Part shown: piece after piece, positions 32,214 through 39,463 of the stretch | Layout: each line of letters starts with the position of its first letter | How positions within the stretch are numbered: the first letter of the stretch is position 1 | DNA from: an uncultured Oscillospiraceae bacterium | GTDB lineage: Bacteria > Bacillota > Clostridia > Oscillospirales > Oscillospiraceae | Direction of reading: 5' to 3' | Assembly: GCA_934589525.1 (NCBI GenBank) | Contig: CAKTOB010000022.1 | Span: forward strand, 1-41,029 | Length of the DNA stretch: 41,029 nucleotides | The notes under the pieces: model-generated | What the model was told of the DNA's origin: nothing | Databases searched by the model: none | The model's input: only the letters and a program-made list of their open reading frames with translations | Translations under genes and position numbers: made by a program

Positions 32214-33038
32214 TTGACAGACGGGAAAGATTTATCCATACACCCCTGCTTTTCTCACAAAGCCCATTTTCTTTACGGGCGTATCCACCTTCCGGTGGCA
32301 CCCCGGTGCAACATCAGCTGCAATTTTTGCGATCGGAAATATGACTGTGTAAATGAATCCAGACCAGGGGTCACATCCAGGGTCCTGACACCCCAGGAAG
32401 CGCTGGACCGGTTGGAGCAGGCCCTGCGGGAGGAGCCGAGCATTCGGGTGGCCGGCATTGCCGGGCCGGGAGAACCTCTTTACAATGAGGAGACTTTTGA
32501 AACCTTTGACCTGATCCACCGGTGTCACCCGGAATTGCTGCTCTGTGTCAGCTCCAATGGACTGCTATTGGAGCGCCGCCTGGAGGATCTGCTATCCTGT
32601 GGAGTTTCCACCCTGACCGTGACCATCAACGCTCTGGATTTGCGGTCCGCAAATCAGATTTACCACGATGTGTTCCTGGACCAATATCCGGCTCGGCAAG
32701 ACCGGCTCCGGCAATTTCTGACCGCCCAGCGCAAGGGGCTGTACCGGGCATGTCAGGCGGGAATGACCGTTAAAATCAACACGGTCCTGATTCCGGGCAT
32801 CAACGAGAACCAAATCCAGGGCATTGCGGAAATGGGAAAGGATGCCGGAGCCACAATTATGAACATCATGCCCCTGATCCCCTGCGGGAAAATGGGGCAT
32901 AGTCACCCACCGGACAAAGAGACAATGCAGCGGGCCAGAGAACTGGCCGAATGCTACATTCCCCAGTTTTTGCTGTGCAGACAGTGCCGGGCAGATGCTT
33001 GCGGGATCCCCGGCAGAGAAAACGAACCCCGTATCTAA
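32214..33038 (+). CDS. NifB-like radical SAM protein
   Basis: NifB fuses two 4Fe-4S clusters into the 8Fe carbide core of the nitrogenase cofactor. This 274-residue protein has the NifB hallmarks: HPCF at residues 10-13, the radical-SAM C-x3-C-x2-C (C32, C36, C39), KYDCVNESRPGV at 42-53, AGIAGPGEPLYNEETFETF, LCVSSNG with a further conserved Cys, and C-terminal CRQCRADACG (C255, C258). It has no NifX-like tail, as in archaeal NifB. The start is TTG at 32214 because GGAGG lies six bases upstream; the open frame further upstream runs through the terminator. First gene of the B12-regulated operon. No nifE or nifN is present in the window. Confidence 0.9.
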   Translation: MTDGKDLSIHPCFSHKAHFLYGRIHLPVAPRCNISCNFCDRKYDCVNESRPGVTSRVLTPQEALDRLEQALREEPSIRVAGIAGPGEPLYNEETFETFDLIHRCHPELLLCVSSNGLLLERRLEDLLSCGVSTLTVTINALDLRSANQIYHDVFLDQYPARQDRLRQFLTAQRKGLYRACQAGMTVKINTVLIPGINENQIQGIAEMGKDAGATIMNIMPLIPCGKMGHSHPPDKETMQRARELAECYIPQFLLCRQCRADACGIPGRENEPRI

Positions 33039-33057
33039 GGAACCAGGAGGAACGCAT

Positions 33058-34110
33058 ATGAAAGCACTTACGCCCATAGGCCGTTATCAGCGGGACAGCC
33101 GCCGAAAAATCGCCATGATCGTTGTGGGGGTATTGCTATGTGCCGTGGTGTTTGTCTGTGATATTCTGGTAGGTACCTACGGCTTGACTGCGGGAGAGAT
33201 GTTTTACACACTGACACATCCGGCTGATCGGTCCGTGATGGCCTATATCATCGTGTGGACCATCCGACTGCCTCCCGCCGTTACCGGAATTTTAGCGGGC
33301 GTAGCCTTGTCTCTTGCCGGAGCCACCATGCAGACGATCCTGAATAATCCTCTGGCGACCCCCTATACCCTGGGGGTATCCTCCGGAGCGGGGTTGGGGG
33401 CCTATTCCGCCATTGTGATCAGCGTGGAAACCTTTTCCGTCTTGGGCCGGTATCTGTTGCCTGTATTTGCTTTTGTTTTTGCGCTGGGTGCCTGCCTTTC
33501 CATCTATGCCATCGCAAAGTTGAAGAACTTCACCTCCTCGATCATGGTGTTGGCAGGTATCGGCATGAACTTTCTGTTTTCGGCTGCCCAGACGTTGCTG
33601 CAATATGTGGCCTCGGCGGAGGAGCTGCAAACGGCCATGTTTTGGCTTTTCGGTAGTCTGAACCGCTCCAAATGGGAGGATCTGGCCATTCTCTTTCCGG
33701 TGATTCTGGTTTGCTTTTTTTACATCTACCGGAACAGCTGGAAGCTGACGGCCATGCAGTTGGGAGATGCAAAGGCGAAAACCCTGGGTATTCCTGTAGA
33801 AAAACTGCGGATGCGGATGTTTATCGCCATCTCCCTGCTGACGGCCACCGCCGTGGCCTTTGTGGGTACCATTGGGTTTATCGGTCTGGTAGGTCCGCAC
33901 ATCGCCCGGATGCTGGTGGGAGAGGATCAGCGCTATTTTATCCCCATGTCCTGTACCTGTGGGGCCTTGATCCTGTCTGCGGCGGGGTTGGCCGCCCGTA
34001 CCATTGTCCCGGGAACCATTCTTCCAATCGGCGTACTGACCTCGCTGCTGGGAGTCCCTTTCTTCTTTCTGCTGATCCTTCGAAAAAAGAGGGGGTTCCA
34101 GGATGCTTGA
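33058..34110 (+). CDS. FecCD/BtuC-type ABC permease
   Basis: A 350-residue inner-membrane permease of the siderophore/cobalamin/metal-chelate importer family, working as a homodimer. It has about ten hydrophobic segments; RLPPAVTGILAGVALSLAG (about residues 72-90) and NPLATPYTLGVSSGAGLGA are classic family sequence, and GFIGLVGPHIARMLVGEDQR (about 270-290) is the ATPase-coupling region. Start behind GGAGG. It overlaps the ATPase gene by eight bases. The B12 riboswitch makes a corrinoid a reasonable cargo, but iron, other metal chelates or another tetrapyrrole remain possible. Confidence 0.95.
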   Translation: MKALTPIGRYQRDSRRKIAMIVVGVLLCAVVFVCDILVGTYGLTAGEMFYTLTHPADRSVMAYIIVWTIRLPPAVTGILAGVALSLAGATMQTILNNPLATPYTLGVSSGAGLGAYSAIVISVETFSVLGRYLLPVFAFVFALGACLSIYAIAKLKNFTSSIMVLAGIGMNFLFSAAQTLLQYVASAEELQTAMFWLFGSLNRSKWEDLAILFPVILVCFFYIYRNSWKLTAMQLGDAKAKTLGIPVEKLRMRMFIAISLLTATAVAFVGTIGFIGLVGPHIARMLVGEDQRYFIPMSCTCGALILSAAGLAARTIVPGTILPIGVLTSLLGVPFFFLLILRKKRGFQDA

Positions 34111-34948
34111 TGTGCAAGATCTGTCCTTTTCCTATGGGACGGAACCTATTTTGAAACATGTGGGCTTTCAGGCTCAGGCGGGCTGTGTGACCTCGGTCAT
34201 CGGACCCAACGGGACAGGAAAAACCACGATGCTTCTGTGCATTGCCCGACTGCTGCCCTACTCGGGAGCGGTTTTTCTGGACGGCACCAACTTAAATCTG
34301 CTTTCCCGTCAGGACTTTGCCTCTCTGGTGAGCTTTCTGCCTCAGGATACTTCCTGCAGTGCAGAGCTGAATGTGTATGAGGTCATTTTGCTGGGGCTTG
34401 TAAACCGGCTCTCTTTCCGTGTAGCTCAAGAGGACACAGAGCGGGTCCGGTCGGTTATGGAGCTGTTGGGCATTACGAAATTCGCCGACCGGCGGATCAC
34501 AGAACTTTCCGGCGGTCAACGCCAGCTGGTGTTTATCGCCCAGACACTGGTAAAGGAGCCAAAGCTTTTGATTTTGGACGAGCCGACCAGCGCACTGGAC
34601 CTCAACCGTCAGTTCAGGCTGATGGACCTGATCCGGCGGATCACCCGGGAGCGGAACCTGACCACGCTGGTAACGCTGCACCACCTGGATATTGCCGCCA
34701 AATATTCCGATCGTGTGGTCACGCTGGACCGGGGCGGGATATACCGGGTGGGAACCCCTGAGGAAACCTTTACGCAGGGAATGTTTCGGGACGTATTTGG
34801 CATTGCATCCCAAATCTACAAAGATCCCCTTGGCGGACTCCATGTTATCGCCCTGGGGGACCTGCCCGAGGAAAACGGCAATGAGTCCCGGCCCGGAGGG
34901 CCGGATTCAAATAAAAGAAAGGGAGATGAGGGTCAGCCGATGCTTTGA
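34103..34948 (+). CDS. FecE/BtuD-type ABC transporter ATPase
   Basis: A 281-residue cytoplasmic ATPase powering the importer. Walker A is GPNGTGKTT near residue 34, the Q-loop lies in SFLPQDTS near 79, the signature is LSGGQRQ near 136, Walker B is LLILDEPTSALD near 156, and the H-loop His is in TLHHLD near 194. The tail after about 255 is polar and variable. It overlaps the permease gene. Only one permease and one ATPase gene are present, as usual for homodimeric BtuCD-like importers. Confidence 0.95.
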   Translation: MLDVQDLSFSYGTEPILKHVGFQAQAGCVTSVIGPNGTGKTTMLLCIARLLPYSGAVFLDGTNLNLLSRQDFASLVSFLPQDTSCSAELNVYEVILLGLVNRLSFRVAQEDTERVRSVMELLGITKFADRRITELSGGQRQLVFIAQTLVKEPKLLILDEPTSALDLNRQFRLMDLIRRITRERNLTTLVTLHHLDIAAKYSDRVVTLDRGGIYRVGTPEETFTQGMFRDVFGIASQIYKDPLGGLHVIALGDLPEENGNESRPGGPDSNKRKGDEGQPML

Positions 34949-35025
34949 AAATTGAACTACAAAAGTCGGGGCGCCGACCGGCTATCGGGACCCGACTGAA
35001 CAGACACACAGAAAGGATCATTTCA

Positions 35026-36231
35026 ATGAAAAAGATGTTATCACTGCTGCTGGCCGCCCTGCTGGTGCTAAATTTTGCAGGCTGCGGAGCCAAGGCCCCT
35101 GTCGCCCCGGAGACGACTGCCGCTGCCACCGCCAATCCGGAGACCACGGTTCCCGAAACCGTTTCCGCTGCCTTTGACATTGTGGACAGCGTTGGCAGAA
35201 CCGTTCATTTTGAAAAAGCCGCAGATACCTGTGTCACCGCAGCCATCCAGGGCGGTGCTTTTATGACCATGTGCGCCCTGTTTGGGGAGGACGTCACCCA
35301 GCATCTTGTGGCCTGGGATGACGGAATGGCCTCTTGGAAGGACTGGTACGAGGTATTCAGCAAGGCGCTGCCGGAACTGGCCTCCGTAAAGAATGTTGGC
35401 TCTTTCAAGCCGGATAAGCTGGACGTAGAAGCCGTTATTGCCATTCACCCTGATGTGTTTATCTGCCCCATTTACTACTACAATTTGGAAGGCATGAACG
35501 ACAAAATCGTACCCACTTTGGAGCAGGCGGGGATCCCCGTTGTGGTGGTGGACTACCGTCAGGACCAACTGGAAGCTCATCTGCACTGCATGGAAATCAT
35601 TGGAAAGGTTTTCGGCAAGGAGGAGCGTGCCCAGGAGTTGGCAGATTTTTACAAGGAACAAATGGAGCTGGTGTTCAACAAGACCGACAAGCTGAAGGCT
35701 GCTTCCACCAAGGCGCCGGTGTTTTATATTGAGTTTGCCTGGAAGGGTGCCGCAGATCAGGGCCTATCCTATTCCAATAAGTCCCAGTGGGGCAACATTC
35801 TGACCAGCATTGGCGCTTCGACCCTCTATGCCGATGCCGACACCGAATATCCCACGGTGGACCCGGAGTATATTCTTTCCAGCGATCCCGATGGTATCAT
35901 CCTGCTGGGCGGCTGGTGGGGCAATGACGGCCAAGTACCTCTGGGCTTCCAATCCAACCCGGAGATGGTGGACCAGGCCATGGCCCAGTACTGCGCCCGT
36001 CCCGGTTGGAGCCAGCTCCAGGCAGTGCGCAACGACCAGGTGTACGCTCTGTGCAACTCGCTGACCCATGATATTTTCAGCTTCTCCAGCTTCCAGCAGA
36101 TGGCAAAAATCGTATATCCGGAGGAATTCAAGGAGCTGGATCCCAATGCTGCTTTGAAAGCATTCTTTGATGCATTCATGCCGGTGGAGTTTTCCGGCCT
36201 GTGGTTCCACCAGATGACCGCCGCCAACTAA
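35026..36231 (+). CDS. FecB/BtuF-like substrate-binding lipoprotein
   Basis: A 401-residue lipoprotein. The signal peptide MKKMLSLLLAALLVLNFAGC ends in a lipobox with Cys at residue 20, followed by a Pro/Ala/Thr linker and a two-lobed metal-chelate-binding domain joined by a rigid helix (about residues 48-390). It starts with DIVDSVGRTVHFEKAAD, typical of the fold. GAKAPVA and similar linker sequence is not conserved. Start behind GAAAGGATC. It is longer than BtuF (about 265). It delivers its ligand to the FecCD-type permease. The C-terminal WFHQMTAAN overlaps the ribosome site of the next gene closely. Confidence 0.93.
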   Translation: MKKMLSLLLAALLVLNFAGCGAKAPVAPETTAAATANPETTVPETVSAAFDIVDSVGRTVHFEKAADTCVTAAIQGGAFMTMCALFGEDVTQHLVAWDDGMASWKDWYEVFSKALPELASVKNVGSFKPDKLDVEAVIAIHPDVFICPIYYYNLEGMNDKIVPTLEQAGIPVVVVDYRQDQLEAHLHCMEIIGKVFGKEERAQELADFYKEQMELVFNKTDKLKAASTKAPVFYIEFAWKGAADQGLSYSNKSQWGNILTSIGASTLYADADTEYPTVDPEYILSSDPDGIILLGGWWGNDGQVPLGFQSNPEMVDQAMAQYCARPGWSQLQAVRNDQVYALCNSLTHDIFSFSSFQQMAKIVYPEEFKELDPNAALKAFFDAFMPVEFSGLWFHQMTAAN

Positions 36232-36245
36232 GGGAGGCCCTGCCG

Positions 36246-37010
36246 ATGGACACAACCATGGATCTTCAAAAAATCAGGCAGGTGTTCTCCGACTACTGGT
36301 CTGTACGCGCCCAGACCTATTCGGACGATATGTCAAGCATCGACCTTCGGGATGACTGGAAGGCAGAGCTAAAAAGCAGAATACAGCAGCAGTTCCCGGC
36401 TCGGGCACCGGAAAGCATCAGGGTCCTGGAGCTTGCCACCGGTCATGGATATTTTGCGGGCATACTGGCAGAGCTGGGATACACCGTGACCGCCGTAGAT
36501 CTGGCTCCCGGCATGCTGGAGGTGGCGAAAAAGAATTGCGCCGCCTGGTCTGACCGGATCACGTTTCAGCAAATGAACGCCGAGGAGCTATCCTTCCCGG
36601 ATGCCAGCTTTGATGTGGTGTTTTGCCGCTTCCTGACATGGCTGCTGCCCCAGCCGGAACAGGCCTACGGTCAATGGTGCCGGGTACTGAAACCCGGTGG
36701 GCTGCTGCTGGTATATGACACCATGCTTGCCAAGGAACGGGGCACGGAACCGGACCCGGAGGAGCTGGATAACCCCTCTCGCACAGAGCTGCTCCAAAGG
36801 ACCGGCATGCGCCCGGAGCTGTATGACGACCTGATTCGTCTGAGCGGAGAGTTGGAAATCGGCTTCGTGAATCGCCCCAACTGGGATCTTCAGGTTTTGA
36901 AGGGCCGGGGCATGGAAGCGGTTTCTGAAAATGTAACACGGCTGAGTACCTTAAAGCAAAGCGATACCGAAATGTCTCAGCTGTTGCTGGTAAAGGGCGT
37001 TAAAAAATAA
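36246..37010 (+). CDS. Class I SAM-dependent methyltransferase
   Basis: A 254-residue cytoplasmic methyltransferase of the UbiE/Methyltransf_11 kind. Motif I is VLELATGHGYFAG (about residues 61-73), motif II is VTAVDLAPGMLEVAKKN near 83, and VLKPGGLLLVYDT (about 150-162) is motif III/post-motif. Substrates in this family are small molecules or cofactors. Start behind GGGAGGCCC, 14 bases after the binding-protein stop, so co-transcribed. Its place between the importer and the NifHDK-like genes suggests that it modifies the imported compound or the reductase product. Corrinoid biosynthesis uses different, CbiL/CobI-type enzymes, and this is not one of those. Confidence 0.9.
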   Translation: MDTTMDLQKIRQVFSDYWSVRAQTYSDDMSSIDLRDDWKAELKSRIQQQFPARAPESIRVLELATGHGYFAGILAELGYTVTAVDLAPGMLEVAKKNCAAWSDRITFQQMNAEELSFPDASFDVVFCRFLTWLLPQPEQAYGQWCRVLKPGGLLLVYDTMLAKERGTEPDPEELDNPSRTELLQRTGMRPELYDDLIRLSGELEIGFVNRPNWDLQVLKGRGMEAVSENVTRLSTLKQSDTEMSQLLLVKGVKK

Positions 37011-37027
37011 TTTACCCCTAATTATTG

Positions 37028-37077
37028 TTTGCCCGGAAAATTTGTAGAGAACATGCAAATCTTCCGGGCAAATTTTT
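37028..37077 (+). terminator. Intra-operon terminator or attenuator before the nifH-like gene
   Basis: TTTGCCCGGAA (37028-37038) pairs with TTCCGGGCAAA (37062-37072); AATTTG/CAAAT extends the stem. TTTTTC follows. It has the full form of an intrinsic terminator although the next gene starts 20 bases later. It may lower, or make conditional, the expression of the three structural genes relative to the importer. Confidence 0.8.
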
Positions 37078-37097
37078 CTTTATTTCCAGGAGGAACC

Positions 37098-37925
37098 ATG
37101 AAAAAAATCTGTATATACGGAAAAGGTGGTATCGGAAAATCCACCGTTGTTTCCAATGTAGCGGCGGCTCTGGCCTGTACCGGTTTGAAAGTTGCGGTAG
37201 TGGGCTGTGACCCCAAAGCCGATTCCACCCGAAATCTGACCAGAACAAGAACCGAAACGGTACTGAATTGCGTGATGCGGGGAGAGGAACGGTTCTATGC
37301 CTATGGCTTTAAGGATGTACTGTGCATCGAGTCCGGAGGGCCGGAGCCGGGTACCGGCTGCGCCGGACGGGGCATTGTTTCAGCGCTGACGGCCATTCGG
37401 GAGAAAAATCTGCTGGCAGATCGGGATGTGGTACTTTTCGATGTGTTGGGTGACGTGGTATGCGGCGGATTCAGCGCCCCTATGCGGGAGCAAGTGGCGG
37501 ACCAGGTGTATCTCGTAACAACTGACGACTACATGGCCCTGTATGCCGCCAACAACATCTGCAAAGGCATCTGCAAATACGCCGCCTACGGGGATATTCG
37601 TCTTAGCGGTGTTATCCGAAACGGCCGGTCCAGTGTCAGCGAAATGGGGGCTGCGGAGGCGTTCGCTGCGGCCATCGGTTCGGAGGTCATTGGCAGCATT
37701 CCCATGGACCGGGCAGTGAGTCTGGCAGAGATCCGGCGCCAGACGGTGATCGAGTCCTATCCGGACAGTTCCATTGCCCAGGCCTTCCGAGATCTGGCCC
37801 AGGCCATCCTCCAAAAAGAGGGCGGCATAGTACCCAACCCTTTGTCGGAAGATGCACTGGAAAGGCTTTATCTGGAAAGCATGAAAAAAAGGCAGGCAGA
37901 ACAGTGCGGAAAGGGCGGGCGGTAA
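37098..37925 (+). CDS. NifH-like nitrogenase reductase homologue
   Basis: A 275-residue P-loop ATPase forming a homodimer around one 4Fe-4S cluster and passing electrons to the NifDK-like partner. Walker A GKGGIGKS is at residues 8-15 and GCDPKADSTR at 36-45. Cluster Cys 88 lies in CIESGGPEPGTGCAGRG and Cys 122 in FDVLGDVVCGGF. These segments are much closer to true NifH than to BchL (which has HDSTF and a different cysteine loop). Arg 91 in CAGRG is the position ADP-ribosylated in NifH. Start behind AGGAGG. Slightly shorter than NifH (about 290). Confidence 0.93.
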   Translation: MKKICIYGKGGIGKSTVVSNVAAALACTGLKVAVVGCDPKADSTRNLTRTRTETVLNCVMRGEERFYAYGFKDVLCIESGGPEPGTGCAGRGIVSALTAIREKNLLADRDVVLFDVLGDVVCGGFSAPMREQVADQVYLVTTDDYMALYAANNICKGICKYAAYGDIRLSGVIRNGRSSVSEMGAAEAFAAAIGSEVIGSIPMDRAVSLAEIRRQTVIESYPDSSIAQAFRDLAQAILQKEGGIVPNPLSEDALERLYLESMKKRQAEQCGKGGR

Positions 37926-37927
37926 AA

Positions 37928-39463
37928 ATGGAAAAAACCCAGGCTTTTTGGAATCACCTCAGTGATGAGATGTACCCCACCTGGTTCCTCCATTCCTTTG
38001 TAATGAACGGAAAAATCTCTGGACACATTGCCGCCCTGGGGGAAATGCAAGGGGACATTCTGTGTATATTGGATGCGCCTATTGGCTGCGGCTTCCACTA
38101 TCGCAATGCCGCCAGAAGAAGGACCCATCCTTATTACGCCCTGCAATGCAGCGATTTAAAGGAGCGGGAGATCATTATGGGCGGTGACACACAGTTGGAG
38201 CAGTCTGCCCGGAAGGCCTATGCCCGCTTCAAGCCCCAACTGATTTTCCTAATTCCCTCGCCCATTACGGATATTCTCAACGAAGACCTGTTCTCAGTGG
38301 CGGCTCGGCTTCGGGCAGACGGTATCCCGGCAGTCGCCGCCAAATCCGAGCGATTTTCTCTACCGGATAAGGACTATGTGGCAAACCTTATGCACGAACG
38401 GGGAAGGCAAAAGGTAGATGGGGATAACCATCTGGAAATTGATGTCAGCGGCTGCGGCTTTAATGAGGCCATGTGTGCCGTCATCGATCAGGTCATGGAG
38501 AATGTACCCAAAAAGAAGCACAGTGTCAATATTGAAACCATCTCCTGGGGCATCGAAGGGCCCCAGGTCTTGGAGGAAATCGAAGCATTCCTTATGGAAT
38601 GTGGCATCCACGTCAATTGCCGGATCCCCAACGCCACATTGGAGGAAATTCGCCATGCTCCGGCGGCAGAACTGAATCTGGTCACCCATTTTATCAAATG
38701 GGCCAGAAGAATGCGCTGCCACTTTGGAACGGATTATCTGCACATGGGAGAGCGTACACGCTATGACGGGTTGGAGGGAATCTGCCGCTTTTACATGGAC
38801 ATTGCCCAGCGGCTGGACCTGACCGACCGAATGGAGCCTCTGGTCGCTGCGGCACGGGACAAGGCTCTGGCAGACACCGACGATGCCCGGCGGCTACTGG
38901 CCACGAAAACCTGTGTGCTGGTGTGCCGGGGGCTTCAGGAGGTACCCAAACAGCTGCAGCTGTACACAAAGGGATACGATCTTTCCATATCTGCTGTCTG
39001 TGTGATCTGGACGGCAGATATGCGGCGCTATTACTATGTGGACGAAGCTCTGGAAAAACAGCTGGAGGACCGGCTACGGACTGCCGGCGCACTGTATGCC
39101 CCGGCAGCGGAACTGCTGATCAACCCCTCGGCGGCAGATTTTCAAAGGGTCGTCTCCGGCTGTGACGGAATTGTGGGATCCGGCGATTTTACGATGGAGG
39201 GCAAAGGCGTGCCGGTGATCCCCGGCATTCTGAATACCATGTCCTTTTCCTTCCCCTCCTATGTCCGCAGTGTCCAGCGTTTGGCCCAGGCCTTTAACCG
39301 AGAGCGGGAAAAGAAATCCCTGATCCTAAACAGACTGGGTATCTCCGAGGAGGACCCCAATTTGCTTTCAGGCCCCAGCCACAGAGCCTCCCGTGAAATG
39401 TGGCTCCGGCTTTGGTGGGATTACCAGGACAATGGTGGAAACCGGAAAGGGTGTTGCGAATGA
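37928..39463 (+). CDS. NifD-like component 1 subunit, divergent
   Basis: A 511-residue protein of the nitrogenase component 1 family. Family landmarks are DAPIGCGF (Cys 54, matching NifD Cys 88), LKEREIIMGGDTQLEQSARK at 77-96, LNLVTHF at 249-255, and VGSGDFTMEGKGVPVIP near 425. Compared with Azotobacter NifD as I remember it, the first and third P-cluster cysteines are absent (no Cys 26 residues before Cys 54; Ser 111 in place of the third). The FeMo-cofactor Cys position reads Thr-His in LVTHF, and the cofactor His near the C-terminus is missing. Start at 37928; a GTG at 37904 is possible. It overlaps the nifK-like start (ATGA). Confidence 0.88.
   Translation: MEKTQAFWNHLSDEMYPTWFLHSFVMNGKISGHIAALGEMQGDILCILDAPIGCGFHYRNAARRRTHPYYALQCSDLKEREIIMGGDTQLEQSARKAYARFKPQLIFLIPSPITDILNEDLFSVAARLRADGIPAVAAKSERFSLPDKDYVANLMHERGRQKVDGDNHLEIDVSGCGFNEAMCAVIDQVMENVPKKKHSVNIETISWGIEGPQVLEEIEAFLMECGIHVNCRIPNATLEEIRHAPAAELNLVTHFIKWARRMRCHFGTDYLHMGERTRYDGLEGICRFYMDIAQRLDLTDRMEPLVAAARDKALADTDDARRLLATKTCVLVCRGLQEVPKQLQLYTKGYDLSISAVCVIWTADMRRYYYVDEALEKQLEDRLRTAGALYAPAAELLINPSAADFQRVVSGCDGIVGSGDFTMEGKGVPVIPGILNTMSFSFPSYVRSVQRLAQAFNREREKKSLILNRLGISEEDPNLLSGPSHRASREMWLRLWWDYQDNGGNRKGCCE

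Noticed and set aside
34945..35025. Earlier start for the binding lipoprotein
   Set aside because: It would place about 27 charged residues before a perfect lipoprotein signal peptide; the ATG at 35026 has its own ribosome site.
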